Origin: Emticicia sp. BO119
Lineage (GTDB): Bacteria; Bacteroidota; Bacteroidia; Cytophagales; Spirosomataceae
DNA length: 64,000 bases
Direction of reading: 5' to 3'
NCBI RefSeq assembly: GCF_013912375.1
Contig: NZ_JACETV010000001.1
Coordinates: 186,001-250,000 of the forward strand
Positions 1 through 9,483 of the stretch are shown here, one piece after another. The notes beneath the pieces were generated by a model. The model was not told the origin of the DNA, did not search any database, and was given only the letters and a program-made list of their open reading frames with translations. Each line of letters opens with the position of its first letter. The stretch's first letter is position 1. The position numbers were made by a program, and so were the translations under genes.

Positions 1-85
1 TGGAATTGATAATGGCAGGGCTTTGTGCCCATAGTTGCTGAGCTGTAAGGAATATAAATAGAATAAATGAGATTGGTTTTTTCAT
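1..85 (-). CDS. N-terminal fragment of an exported protein (cut by the window edge)
   Basis: Reading leftward from an ATG at 85, the frame stays open to the window edge for 28 codons. It begins MKKPISFILFIFLTAQ and continues LWAQSP. This is a clear Sec signal peptide: two lysines, a hydrophobic core and an Ala-x-Ala-like site near residue 21. The start lies 18 bases beyond the stop of the YdjC-type deacetylase, so it is probably the next gene of the same minus-strand operon. The mature protein lies outside the window and its function cannot be judged. Confidence 0.6.
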   Translation of the reverse strand, partial: MKKPISFILFIFLTAQQLWAQSPAIINS

Positions 86-103
86 TAAAATTTATGGAAA
101 AAA

Positions 104-1162
104 TTATTTCACATTCTTACGTCTCTCCATCAATTCACGGAAAGTAGTCAGAATAATACCTTCAGAGTCAATATAGGCCTTTAATTCAGGGTTAGTCATT
201 GCCAGCATATCGGCAAGTCTTGAGCCTCCTGATGCACTGATGTGTTTAAATTCATCGGTTATATCACTACTATGCACAATCATCATGGCTACGCCAGGCT
301 GCATATTTTTAAGGGTTTCAATAAATTTCTGTGCTTTGTATTTACCCCATTCATAAGGCGCAACTTCACCTTCAGGTTTCCAGTCACCACTAATAGTATG
401 CAGGTCATCTAATACTGGCAAGCCTGCCTTCCAGATCATTTCACCAACCGATTTGGTTTGTTTAAGCATCGGTGGTACAGGTAGCTGCATACCTTCTTTC
501 CATTGACCTTTAGCTTTCAGACTTTTGATTAGTGGCGCATTCTGGCATTCAATCAACAATTTATTATTACCCCCCGGAAACATTACCGGAATCCCATATT
601 CAACACCTACTTTGATGTACCTTTCTAAAAAAGCCTGACTGGCAAAGAGCGTACCCATATGGGAATCAAGATGTGTAGGTTTCAGACCGATTTTCAAAGC
701 TCTTTCTACCTGGGCTCTGATTTCTTTTTCTACTTCATCGGCAGAGGCATGTTTTATCACCTGTTCTACTGTGTGCCACATACAGGCTTCTTCATCTACC
801 AGACCGGGTGCTTGCTGAAAGCCGGCTACCGGAGCCCAGCGATAATCTTTCCATTCTGAGGTAAGTGTGAGATGAAGCCCCGCATCTAAATTAGGGTTAC
901 TTTTCTGAATATAATTTTTAATAAAACTGGGCGCCCAGCCACAAGGCATCATAATACTACATGAAGTAGCTACTCCTTTTTCGATTGATTTAATAGCTCC
1001 CTGATTGGATGAGTAAGACATACCGCAATCATCAACATGAAATATAACTACTTTCTTGCCTTTCGGAAAACCTAACTTCTCGGCGTAGGTTTGCTGCCCT
1101 TGGGCAACTATGCCCGATGCAAACAGAAAACAGCATAATAATTGTAAGCTAAACTTTAACAT
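104..1162 (-). CDS. YdjC/ChbG-type carbohydrate deacetylase, exported
   Basis: A 352-residue protein with a signal peptide of about 20 residues (cleavage near IVA-QG). The mature part matches the YdjC/ChbG fold, a metal-dependent deacetylase family that removes acetyl groups from N-acetylated sugars. Visible landmarks are the HVDDCGMS motif with D44 and D45, H97 in GLHLTLTSEW, and the THLDSHMGT motif with H164, D166 and H168. In the family these residues bind the metal and act in catalysis. The length is somewhat above cytoplasmic ChbG because of the signal peptide and an extended C-terminus. It sits 15 bases after the propeller lipoprotein gene and is probably co-transcribed with it and GH92, which suggests a role in trimming an acetylated glycan in the periplasm. 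The substrate is not readable from sequence. Confidence 0.85.
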   Translation of the reverse strand: MLKFSLQLLCCFLFASGIVAQGQQTYAEKLGFPKGKKVVIFHVDDCGMSYSSNQGAIKSIEKGVATSCSIMMPCGWAPSFIKNYIQKSNPNLDAGLHLTLTSEWKDYRWAPVAGFQQAPGLVDEEACMWHTVEQVIKHASADEVEKEIRAQVERALKIGLKPTHLDSHMGTLFASQAFLERYIKVGVEYGIPVMFPGGNNKLLIECQNAPLIKSLKAKGQWKEGMQLPVPPMLKQTKSVGEMIWKAGLPVLDDLHTISGDWKPEGEVAPYEWGKYKAQKFIETLKNMQPGVAMMIVHSSDITDEFKHISASGGSRLADMLAMTNPELKAYIDSEGIILTTFRELMERRKNVK

Positions 1163-1177
1163 AATTATAAGGTTTGT

Positions 1178-3478
1178 TTATTGAATCATATGTAAATACC
1201 TTCCCATCCAGTAGGGCAATAGCCAGAAAACCGGCTCTCTTTCAACCTGCGGGTCTCCTCCTTTCGCATCCCAAGGGTTTTTATCCCACCGAACGGTTTT
1301 CCTGATGCTGGCAGGAGGAAGTTTTGATACCTGCAATTCATCTAAGACGATACTGTGTACAAGTTGTATATCTTCCCGTTTGGTATGGTCTATATGCCAG
1401 TCTACCAGATCAAGAGGGGTATCTTTTAGAAAATCGACAGAGTTGGCAACTTCGGTTTGTTTATTACGTGAATAACAATAGATAAAATTAATGAGTGGAT
1501 TATGGTCGGCTTTACGTCTTTCAAACCACTCGTCCATATGTTTTTTGTAGAAAGCCAAACGTTCAGGGTCTGTTTCGCTTTTCAGCAGAATAGGGTAGAG
1601 GTAAGCCTGTAGAATGGTATCGAAATATATAAACCAGGCCCTGTTCTGGTTGGGTACTTCTGCCATATTCTCCAGATAATGCGCTTCATTAATTAACTTC
1701 AGGTAGTACTGCTGATATTTTTCATCTTGAGTGATGTAATGAGCAAATTTCAGAAAAGCCAGCATTTCCATTGAGTTCTGTGCTTTGTCTGGGGCCCATT
1801 CAGGGTCGCGGTTCAACTGATCAGGCGACCACACCGACCAACGGGTTGGCTTGCCATCAATATCGATAAAATTGAAATTATGTTTAATTAAGTAGTCAAC
1901 GATTCGAGCTACGTGCCTTCTGATAATAACCTTTTCGGCCTCATCGGCTACGAGCTCATAATAAAAGAAATAGCCAAACATATGCCCGCACATTTCGTCA
2001 CTGCTGGTATCGCCTTTCCAGAGCCATTTACCGTCTTTTGATTTTCGCCAGCGCACTTCTACAGGTTTGAAACGGGGTTCTTTCACAAGTTCCTCTGCTA
2101 ACTGATGTGGGGTAAAAGTACGGTTGCCATCATGTACAGAACTCCATAATGAGGGGACAATCGTGCGGGCAAAAAAACCTTCTGTATCGGTTACTTCCTG
2201 TAAAAGTTTCAAGAAACCAAATGCCTTACGTGCATTTTCTCTGGCTTCCTGGTTTCTGGTAGCAGCATATCTGAATGCTTCCATTGCAAGATAATTGCCA
2301 GTATATTCACCGTCATTGTCATCATCTTCCGGTTGCCATGAGGTAGTATCACCTGGTATCTGTAAATGGCATTGACCTGCAATCCAGGGATCACGGATAT
2401 GTCTTTTCATCAGCACGTCCATAAAGAAATCATTTTTTTGTGCCAGCGTCATTTGCTTTCTTTTAATAGCACTCACACCTTTCTCTGTAGCCACCCAGGC
2501 ATTACCACTGGCATCAAATGCTATATCGTTTACATGGTCGTCTAATAGCCATCTCCGGCTGAAAAGCATAGAGTAGGTACTATCAAATTTATCACTATAT
2601 GGTTTGTAGCGTATCAATCCTTGTTCAGTTCCAACCCACATTGTGCCGTCCGGTGCATTGTCCACACAAGTCACAAAAACGGTAGGCAAGCCTTGGCGTG
2701 GTGTGATTTCTCTGACTTTCGTTTCATGCTGAATGATACTAACTCCGCCTAAACCGCCAGCCCATAGGTGCTCATTGCTGTCTAAAGCTATACCCTTTAT
2801 ATAGCCGCTGATTACCTCTTCTTTATTGCGGTAATACCTGGTTTCTCTGGCAGACGTATGGTAGAGACCCACATCGCTTGCAATCCATAGCCCTCCCTGA
2901 TTATCTGAAATAACATCTCTGATAGAACGAGGCAATTGATAACCTTTTTTACTCGATTGAGGTGTTTTAAATACTTTACCATCAAATAACCAGATGCCAT
3001 TTGGCCCTAAAGCATATACCCCTTCTTTAGCAATACAGATAGCCGAAATGGGAGCTTTCACACCTGAGATTTTTTCTAACTGTGCATTTTTGTACCGATA
3101 GATGCCATTCCATGTGCCAATCCATACATTTGATTCAGCATCGGTTTCTACCCAATACGCCGGGCCTTTGTCTTCTTCAGACTGGATAACTGTCCATCTG
3201 TTTTCATCCGGCTTTTTCATAAAGATTCCCGAAGCTGTAGCTATCCATACATTCTGTGCTTTATCAATAGATATATTTCTTACCTCATTTTCTTCGGCAA
3301 TAGTACTTACCGGATACGCTTCATGGTACTCTTGCCAGAATGGTTCGTCTTTGTAGCTTGTTTCGGTATTTTGTTTCTCTGATGATTTACACGCATACAT
3401 AAAAAAAGCCATTCCTATACTTATAATAAAGTAAAGGATAGTTTTTTTACAAAGATTATTCAGAGAAATTTGTATCAT
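1178..3478 (-). CDS. Lipoprotein with two-component-regulator-type beta-propeller and C-terminal helical domain
   Basis: A 766-residue predicted lipoprotein with a hydrophobic stretch ending in a lipobox-like MYAC at about residue 30. Residues about 50-340 carry repeated blades of the 'regulator propeller' type, seen as recurring VWIATASGIF, VWIGTWNGIY, LWIASDVGLY and MWVGTEQGLI patterns. These blades usually form the sensor part of hybrid two-component systems. Here no histidine kinase or HTH part follows. Instead, residues about 360-766 are rich in Trp and Tyr and look like an all-helical (alpha/alpha) domain of unknown family. The operon position between GH92 and a deacetylase suggests glycan binding or cleavage, but the function is not established. 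Confidence 0.7.
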   Translation of the reverse strand: MIQISLNNLCKKTILYFIISIGMAFFMYACKSSEKQNTETSYKDEPFWQEYHEAYPVSTIAEENEVRNISIDKAQNVWIATASGIFMKKPDENRWTVIQSEEDKGPAYWVETDAESNVWIGTWNGIYRYKNAQLEKISGVKAPISAICIAKEGVYALGPNGIWLFDGKVFKTPQSSKKGYQLPRSIRDVISDNQGGLWIASDVGLYHTSARETRYYRNKEEVISGYIKGIALDSNEHLWAGGLGGVSIIQHETKVREITPRQGLPTVFVTCVDNAPDGTMWVGTEQGLIRYKPYSDKFDSTYSMLFSRRWLLDDHVNDIAFDASGNAWVATEKGVSAIKRKQMTLAQKNDFFMDVLMKRHIRDPWIAGQCHLQIPGDTTSWQPEDDDNDGEYTGNYLAMEAFRYAATRNQEARENARKAFGFLKLLQEVTDTEGFFARTIVPSLWSSVHDGNRTFTPHQLAEELVKEPRFKPVEVRWRKSKDGKWLWKGDTSSDEMCGHMFGYFFYYELVADEAEKVIIRRHVARIVDYLIKHNFNFIDIDGKPTRWSVWSPDQLNRDPEWAPDKAQNSMEMLAFLKFAHYITQDEKYQQYYLKLINEAHYLENMAEVPNQNRAWFIYFDTILQAYLYPILLKSETDPERLAFYKKHMDEWFERRKADHNPLINFIYCYSRNKQTEVANSVDFLKDTPLDLVDWHIDHTKREDIQLVHSIVLDELQVSKLPPASIRKTVRWDKNPWDAKGGDPQVEREPVFWLLPYWMGRYLHMIQ

Positions 3479-3572
3479 ATTCTTAATTGCAAGCTTATAA
3501 AATTAATGTTTAACTACCGCGTAACCCAGCATTATTGAATATAAAATCACCATATTATTCATTCATCAATCG

Positions 3573-5981
3573 TTATTCACTCAATGAATAAGGCAAAGCC
3601 GATTTCCCTACACCCCAGGCTTTATTTGGCGTTGCTCCCATTTCAAAAACCAATTCTCCTCCTGCCATAATCTCCGATTGGTCAATATAACAACGATTGA
3701 ATGGCTTGCCATTTATAGTGGCCGATTGAATATATATATTTTTAGGGTTGTTATTTCTGGCAATAATACGGAACGTCTGATTGTCTTTTACTTTGATTTC
3801 TACTTCTTCAAACAGAGGACTACCGATGGCATACTGGCTACTGCCCGGTGTAACGGGATAGATACCCATGCTACTCAATACAAACCATGATGATAACGAA
3901 CCCATATCTTCATTACCACAAAGTCCACCGGCACCAGTACGATAAAACTTCTGTATAATTTGGCGGGTACGCATCTGGGTTTTCCAGGGGGCAGAAGCAT
4001 AGTTATATAGATAGGCGACATGGTGTGAGGGTTGGTTGCCATGCACATATTGCCCGATAGTACCTACCACGCCTACATACTTGGGTTCACTAATAGAGGC
4101 GTCCATTTCAAAAAAAGTATCCAATCGTTTATGGAAGGCTTCTTCTCCACCTAAAAGATTTACCAGACCTTGGGCATCATGCTGAACCGACCACAGGTAT
4201 TGCCAGGCGTTTGATTCTGTATAGTGACGCATAGGGCGACGACCCACTAAAAGAGGATCGAAATATTGATAATAGCGATGATTGCCCACAAAAACAGTAT
4301 CTTGTTCATGATTTCCTTTTTCAGGTAGCCATGTACCGTTTTTCAGACGTGGACGCATGAACATAGCGGTTGAATCAAAAACATTTCTGTAGTTCCGGGC
4401 TCGTTTGTAAAATAGGGCGGCATCGTCTTTTTTGCCTAACGCCTCCGCCAGGCGGGCAATACACCAGTCATTATAAGCTAATTCTAAAGTATTGGGTACA
4501 GACTCAGTAACAACATCGCAGGGTGCATAGCCTAAGTTCAGATAGTCTGTCAAGCCCGAACGTCCTGCTGACGCAGGCAAGGGAGCTGTTGGAAGCTCTG
4601 AAGCTTTGCGTTTCATGGCATTGTATAAGCCCTCAATATCCCAGTCTCTGTATCCTTTTATATAAGCATCAACAATCACAGGCACAAGATGGTCTCCAAC
4701 CATACCTTGTCCGAAAACATTCCTGAAGTGCTGAGCGGGTAACCATCCATATTCTGTAGTTTTAGCTGAAATAGATTTAACAAGGTCGTTGACATGATTC
4801 GGGGCGATAATCGTCAGCAAAGGGTGTTGGCTTCGGTAAGTATCCCAACAAGAAAAGTTTGGAGTAAAATTGTATCCTTTGGCTGTATGCACTTTGTTAT
4901 CCATACCCATATATTGCCCATCAGTATCCTGCCCTATGTATTGTGCCAGAAGGCTTCTGTAAACCGCCGTATAAAAAATCTGCTTTTGTGCTTCGTTATC
5001 AGTAGTAATCTGAACTCTTTTTAATTCTTCGTTCCATGCCTTGCGTGCATTGTCTTTTACTTTATCAAAATCCCAGCCTGGCAATTCTTCCTGTAAGTTC
5101 TTTTTCGCTCCCTCAATACTTACAAAAGAAATCGCTACTTTAACTAATATCTGTTCATCTTCTTTGGTGGCATAACTGACAAAAGCACCTACATTCAATC
5201 CTTTCTCTTCATCTTTATAAGGCCAGAAACCCTCTGCCGACTCAGGGGTCTTATATTCCGAGTCCCAGGTTCCATAATAGTCAAATGGCTTACTGAATTT
5301 AGCCACAAAATAAACCATTGTTCCGTTAGCATCTTTATAGCCTTCAATAGTCGAATCTCCTGCAATTTTAAGCATTGAGTAGCCACTCTTTTCATTGTTG
5401 CCAATTTCATGCCCTAAGTCTAAAAGAATATTGGAGCGTCGGGCTTTCGGAAAGGTGTAACGGTGCATACCAACACGCCTCGTGGTTGTAAGCTCGGCTT
5501 TGATATGGTCATCTTTCAGCAACACGCTATAATACCCGGGCGTGGCACTTTCGTCAGCCTTGTCATATCTTGAACGATAACCGGAGTCCGGATTTTCTTT
5601 AGAACCAGGATTTGTCTGTATTTTATCAGCTACAGTTGGCATAAGCAGAATATCTCCACCGGAAGTCATACCAACCCCACTGAAATGCGTATGACTGAAC
5701 CCCATAATAGAGCTATCGGCATAACTATAGCCACTGCTATATGTCCAGCCTTTTGTATCGTGGTCGGGGCTAAGCTGTATCATTCCAAATGGTACAACGG
5801 CTCCCGGGAACGTATGCCCGAAATAATCCGTGCCTATAAAAGGGTCTACGTAGTCTACGGTTTCTTTATCATTATCACAGATGCAGGATTGAATTAATAG
5901 TGTAATAGCAATTAAAATAATTGATAACCACAGGTGGTATGTTTTTTTTAGGCTTGAATATGTATATAGGCTGGTGTTCAT
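3573..5981 (-). CDS. GH92 family alpha-1,2-mannosidase, lipoprotein
   Basis: An 802-residue protein when started at the ATG at 5981; a TTG 12 bases upstream also fits the frame but is less likely. The N-terminus has a hydrophobic helix ending in the lipobox-like IQSC, so a surface or periplasmic lipoprotein is expected. Family hallmarks of GH92 are all visible: VDPFIGTD and FPGAVVPFGM near the start, GFSHTHFSGVG, the central barrel with FSCWDTYRSQHPL, and GNEDMGSLSSWFV at about residues 689-701 with the conserved acidic residues. GH92 enzymes are calcium-dependent exo-alpha-mannosidases acting on N-glycans and yeast mannan. It is the first visible gene of a minus-strand operon with the propeller lipoprotein and the YdjC-type deacetylase. 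Its linkage specificity cannot be read from sequence. Confidence 0.95.
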   Translation of the reverse strand: MNTSLYTYSSLKKTYHLWLSIILIAITLLIQSCICDNDKETVDYVDPFIGTDYFGHTFPGAVVPFGMIQLSPDHDTKGWTYSSGYSYADSSIMGFSHTHFSGVGMTSGGDILLMPTVADKIQTNPGSKENPDSGYRSRYDKADESATPGYYSVLLKDDHIKAELTTTRRVGMHRYTFPKARRSNILLDLGHEIGNNEKSGYSMLKIAGDSTIEGYKDANGTMVYFVAKFSKPFDYYGTWDSEYKTPESAEGFWPYKDEEKGLNVGAFVSYATKEDEQILVKVAISFVSIEGAKKNLQEELPGWDFDKVKDNARKAWNEELKRVQITTDNEAQKQIFYTAVYRSLLAQYIGQDTDGQYMGMDNKVHTAKGYNFTPNFSCWDTYRSQHPLLTIIAPNHVNDLVKSISAKTTEYGWLPAQHFRNVFGQGMVGDHLVPVIVDAYIKGYRDWDIEGLYNAMKRKASELPTAPLPASAGRSGLTDYLNLGYAPCDVVTESVPNTLELAYNDWCIARLAEALGKKDDAALFYKRARNYRNVFDSTAMFMRPRLKNGTWLPEKGNHEQDTVFVGNHRYYQYFDPLLVGRRPMRHYTESNAWQYLWSVQHDAQGLVNLLGGEEAFHKRLDTFFEMDASISEPKYVGVVGTIGQYVHGNQPSHHVAYLYNYASAPWKTQMRTRQIIQKFYRTGAGGLCGNEDMGSLSSWFVLSSMGIYPVTPGSSQYAIGSPLFEEVEIKVKDNQTFRIIARNNNPKNIYIQSATINGKPFNRCYIDQSEIMAGGELVFEMGATPNKAWGVGKSALPYSLSE

Positions 5982-6194
5982 ACAAAGCAACAATGCTAAG
6001 GTTGATTAATATAGAATAATTACTTCAATCCAGCGATTCAAGACTATTGGCTGAACAAAAAAAAACAATATTTTCGGCTTTTTTTGAGTTTGTAAGAGGT
6101 GATTAAATGGTGGGTGATTTAATTTGAATTGCTTTTTATTTAATTCTTAAAGATCCTTTTACTATTGATTCTTTTCTAATTTGAAATTTTAGCT

Positions 6195-7073
6195 ATGATT
6201 ATTAAATTGATTCATCAAACCCTTTTGAGTCTTGCTGTGGTAGTTTTAGGTTCTACATTGGTATGCGGCAAAAACTTTGAGAATTTTTTCAGGCAGGATA
6301 CTTCTTACACCCGATATCTGAATCTGAAATATGGGCCAGCCGAAGGAAATGGCAATCTGCTTGACCTTTATTTGCCCAGGAATAATACCACTGATACAAA
6401 GTTGATAGTTTATGTACACGGGGGTTCGTGGAAGTGGGGGAGTAAGAACGATTTTCCTGAAATACTGATTAGCACACTTACAGCAAAAGGCTATGGTGTG
6501 GCCACTATTAATTATCGTTTGCTCAGAGAGGGAAACAACCGCTTCCCTGCCCAAATTGAAGACATAAAAAATGCCATCGCTTTCCTGACGGCCAAAGCTA
6601 ATGCTTATGGCTATAATGGAAAAGAATTTGCTTTATTGGGTGTTAGCGCCGGGGCACATTTATCTTTATTATATACTTATAAACATGATGCCCAGAAACA
6701 GGTAAGAACTGTCATAGATATAGTGGGCCCTACTGATCTGACAGATAAGGTTTTTAGAGATAATCCTTCGGCCAGTGCTATTATCAATCAGTTTCTGGGT
6801 AATGCTAATCCACAGGCGGCCATCGCGATTGAGGCCAGTCCGATTTATCATCTGAAAAAGGAAACAGGTGTACCCACCATCATCTTTCATGGGGAAAGTG
6901 ATGAATTGGTAAATGTGAATCAATCAAAGGAGTTGTATAAAAAATTGCAATTATTGGGCATTCAATCACAATTGGAATTATACCCGGGTGAAACACATGA
7001 AATGCGGAAAAGCCTGTTTAGTATTTATACCAGATTAGGCGTTTGGTTGCAGAAAGTTTATCCTGCTAAATAG
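6195..7073 (+). CDS. Secreted alpha/beta-hydrolase esterase (BD-FAE/carboxylesterase-like)
   Basis: A 292-residue protein with a signal peptide of about 25 residues. It shows the alpha/beta-hydrolase fold of small carbohydrate esterases and lipases: an oxyanion-hole motif HGGSW at 75-79, the nucleophile elbow GVSAG at 149-153 with S151, then D236 (GESDELV) and H268 (GETHEM) completing a plausible Ser-Asp-His triad. It is transcribed divergently from the GH92 operon across about 210 bases, so the two may share regulation. A role in removing acyl groups from glycans is a reasonable inference from its neighbours, but the natural ester is unknown. Confidence 0.85.
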   Translation: MIIKLIHQTLLSLAVVVLGSTLVCGKNFENFFRQDTSYTRYLNLKYGPAEGNGNLLDLYLPRNNTTDTKLIVYVHGGSWKWGSKNDFPEILISTLTAKGYGVATINYRLLREGNNRFPAQIEDIKNAIAFLTAKANAYGYNGKEFALLGVSAGAHLSLLYTYKHDAQKQVRTVIDIVGPTDLTDKVFRDNPSASAIINQFLGNANPQAAIAIEASPIYHLKKETGVPTIIFHGESDELVNVNQSKELYKKLQLLGIQSQLELYPGETHEMRKSLFSIYTRLGVWLQKVYPAK

Positions 7074-7080
7074 ATTAAAT

Positions 7081-7172
7081 TCCTCGGTGTAACTCCATGC
7101 AAAACTCCGAGTACCTCCGTGATTAAAAATTTTATTTACCACCGAGTAACACAGAGTTTCTCAGGGGTCTTT
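7081..7172. repeat. Imperfect inverted repeat between convergent genes (family A, copy 1)
   Basis: The gap between the esterase stop and the peptidase stop is filled by an imperfect palindrome. The right arm reads TTTACCACCGAGTAACACAG and continues AGTTTCTCAGG. The reverse complement of the left arm reads ATCACGGAGGTACTCGGAG and continues TTTTGCA. The same words (ACCAC-GAGT, GAGTTTC-CAG) recur at 19121-19198, so this is a dispersed repeat family. It could act as a bidirectional terminator here. Confidence 0.65.
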
Positions 7173-7174
7173 GT

Positions 7175-8335
7175 TTATTTCTTCTCCTCCAGTCTATTAT
7201 ACTTTTTCATAACACCCTTCAGCCTATCATGCGGAATACTGAAATATTTATTGCCATTGATACCCTCCATATCTTCAGCAGCTACCAGGGCATTGATGAT
7301 GGCTTCTTCTGTGGCTTCGACTGTTGCTTTAAAAGCAGGGTCAAGTTCCCACTTGGGTAGTGCTTTCCAGGTCTCGGTTTTATCCTTATTATATATAGGC
7401 GAGGCTGTAGAAAAAGCCAGGAAAATTTCACCTGAACCATTATGCGAGAAAGTACCTGTGCGGGCAATACCATGCGTCACTCTTTTGGCTATCAGTTTCA
7501 ATTGATTGGGCAAGAGTGGTGCATCAGTTCCGACAATAGCTATGATAGACCCATCCTTCCGTTTCTCCCGATTGACAATGGGCTGTAGATCCTGAATTTC
7601 TTTACCTACAGGTACACCAGCAATTGTAAGTTCATCTCTACGGCCAAAGTTAGCCTGTACAAATACGCCCAAAGTATATTCCACAGAATCAATTTTAAAT
7701 ACTCTTGAGGCTGTTCCGCTACCACCTTTAAAACTATAGAGCGCCATACCAGTACCACCACCTACATTGCCTTCGTCTATTTTTCCACCCTTGGCTTTGT
7801 CTAAGGCTTCAAATACGTGTTCTTTTTTTATATGAAGACCATTGATGTCGTTCAATACACCATCCCAGGTTTCGCCAACGGTTGGAAGTCCGAAAGAGAA
7901 GTCGACGAAATCCCCTGTTGAGAACTTTTTGAAACTCCATTCACCGATGGCATCTTTCACAATTCCCACGCTATTGGTATTGGTAATGCCAATGGCACCA
8001 TACCCTGTGCCGAAATCATCAATATAAGGTAGGCCAGTCAGTTCACCATCGCCATTGAGCGAAAACCAGGCAGCCGGATAACTCGCATCCGTTTTGCCTT
8101 TGGGTAGTATCACAGTTACTCCGGTTCTTACGGGGCCTTTGCCTACCTTTAATTCTCCCGAGCCGCTGATTAATGTTTTGTAGCCTACCTCAACTCCAGA
8201 TACATCGGTAATGGCATTATTGGTGCCAGTTGTTCCATCAAATGGTATGCCTAAATCTCTGGCCCGGGGTTTCTGAGCCAGTAGTTGTAAAGAGAGTATA
8301 GAGATTAATAAAGGAGGTAAAAACAGTTTTTTCAT
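7175..8335 (-). CDS. P1 family (DmpA-type) aminopeptidase/D-esterase, exported
   Basis: A 386-residue protein with a 20-residue signal peptide, in the DmpA/BapA family of self-processing N-terminal-nucleophile hydrolases. Family markers include NAITDVSGVEVGY near the start, NTNSVG at 119-124 and GNVGGGTGM at 189-197. The autoproteolysis site is most likely G262-S263 (KDGSIIAIVGTDAPL), giving alpha and beta chains with S263 as nucleophile. S301 and E303 in NGSGEIF have the same spacing from it as the catalytic Ser288/Glu290 pair has from Ser250 in characterised members. All key residues are present, so activity is expected: D-amino-acid, beta-peptide or ordinary aminopeptidase activity. It is convergent with the esterase gene. 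A TATCTTTA box lies upstream, one base from the Bacteroidota -7 consensus. Confidence 0.93.
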   Translation of the reverse strand: MKKLFLPPLLISILSLQLLAQKPRARDLGIPFDGTTGTNNAITDVSGVEVGYKTLISGSGELKVGKGPVRTGVTVILPKGKTDASYPAAWFSLNGDGELTGLPYIDDFGTGYGAIGITNTNSVGIVKDAIGEWSFKKFSTGDFVDFSFGLPTVGETWDGVLNDINGLHIKKEHVFEALDKAKGGKIDEGNVGGGTGMALYSFKGGSGTASRVFKIDSVEYTLGVFVQANFGRRDELTIAGVPVGKEIQDLQPIVNREKRKDGSIIAIVGTDAPLLPNQLKLIAKRVTHGIARTGTFSHNGSGEIFLAFSTASPIYNKDKTETWKALPKWELDPAFKATVEATEEAIINALVAAEDMEGINGNKYFSIPHDRLKGVMKKYNRLEEKK

Positions 8336-8808
8336 AGTTCGTTGAGAGACAGTTTTTTAGATTCTGTATTAAAGATAAAGGAAATGTTTTTAGCCCGGAA
8401 AAAAAGTGAAAACCCAGGTCAGGAAGACTTTAATTTTATTAAACTATTATTAAAATACCCTCCAGTTTTAGCTAAAAGTTAATTATTAAAGGCTGTGCGT
8501 ATTTTGAGGATTATTTTACGTAATATGCGAATATGGTCTATGAAAATCCTTGTATATTTATATCATAATTATTCAGCCTTAGTTTATTAAAGCCAGAAAC
8601 GGAGTTTCAACTACCAATTTTAACGTGTCTCTTTATAAATAATCATTGTGTTTTATAGCCTTTTAGAAGTTTCGCATTTAATGCAATGAAAAAATTATGG
8701 TTGAATTGATTTAGTATTATAGTAGGAATATTTTGTACTTATTTACGTTAACCCGAACACTCTTTTTATCAATATAATTTTAACACCTATCCTTAATTCA
8801 GCTTACTC
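8336..8808. other. Intergenic region between divergent genes
   Basis: 473 bases of AT-rich DNA separating the P1 peptidase (-) from the ECF sigma gene (+). No coding frame or RNA gene was recognised. It should hold both promoters; one weak candidate for the sigma gene is listed at 8706-8735. Confidence 0.5.
8706..8735 (+). promoter_or_regulatory. Candidate promoter of the ECF sigma gene
   Basis: TTG at 8706-8708 and ATATTTTG at 8728-8735 are separated by 19 bases. This fits the Bacteroidota TTG-N19-TAnnTTTG pattern with one mismatch in the -7 box. The predicted 5' leader is about 70 bases. It is a pattern match only. Confidence 0.3.
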
Positions 8809-9348
8809 ATGGAAGCACTCGACCACATAATTATGAAAGTCGCCAAGGGAGACAGTTCGGCTTTTACTAAATTATACAACCACTACAAAGAACCGGGTAT
8901 CCGATTTTCAATGGCTATTGTGAAAGATGAGGAGGAAGCGGAGAATATGCTGCATGAAGTTTTTATTAAAATCTGGAACCGCAGAGAACAGATTAACCCT
9001 GAACTGAACTTCAACTCTTACATCTTTACATGTTTGCGTAATCTGGCTTTCGATTACCTGAAAAAAATGGAAAGAAATCAGACGCTTCAGCATCAGTATC
9101 TACAAATGATGGAAGACGACCACCATAGCAATTCAGATGCCGAGGAGGCAAAAATAGTTTTGCTACGCAATGCCATGAATAGCCTTCCGGCAAAACGTAA
9201 GATGATATTAAAGCTAAATGTAGAAGATGGTAAATCTTATCAGGAAATTGCTGAAATGATGCGAATCTCCAAAAATACCGTTAAAAATCAGCTGGTTAAG
9301 GCAAAACAATACCTGCGCGGCAGTGTAGATATGGCTTTAGCTCTCTGA
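8809..9348 (+). CDS. ECF (RpoE-type) sigma-70 factor
   Basis: A 179-residue protein with the two-domain ECF layout. Sigma2 spans about residues 20-90 (KLYNHYKEPGIRFSMAIVKD and HEVFIKIWNRREQINPELNF). Sigma4 spans about 115-170, with the helix-turn-helix SYQEIAEMMRISKNTVKNQL. It belongs to the Bacteroidota group that usually controls a SusC/SusD pair through a membrane FecR-type anti-sigma factor. It lies just upstream of such a pair but no full anti-sigma gene follows. SusC also lacks the N-terminal STN signalling domain normally needed for surface signalling. The only anti-sigma-like sequence nearby is the 66-residue stub at 19249. It probably activates the transport locus, by a signalling route that is not visible here. 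Confidence 0.93.
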   Translation: MEALDHIIMKVAKGDSSAFTKLYNHYKEPGIRFSMAIVKDEEEAENMLHEVFIKIWNRREQINPELNFNSYIFTCLRNLAFDYLKKMERNQTLQHQYLQMMEDDHHSNSDAEEAKIVLLRNAMNSLPAKRKMILKLNVEDGKSYQEIAEMMRISKNTVKNQLVKAKQYLRGSVDMALAL

Positions 9349-9483
9349 AAATCTTCCTTAATTTAAATTTTATATAATCATTATATAAACCCAGTAGTAC
9401 ATTTTACCACTTAAAGAGTAATTCAGTAAAATTCAAAGAAAAACTTGAGTTACAATTCAATCTTCACTTTAAAAACACATATT

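Noticed and set aside
7119-7505. Open frame of 128 codons on the plus strand
   Set aside because: It lies antisense over the 3' end of the P1 peptidase gene and through the palindromic repeat. Its translation is low-complexity Ser/Phe-rich and matches nothing.
9445-9483. Upstream TTG start for SusC
   Set aside because: The ATG at 9484 begins a standard signal peptide; the added 13 residues would precede it and spoil it.
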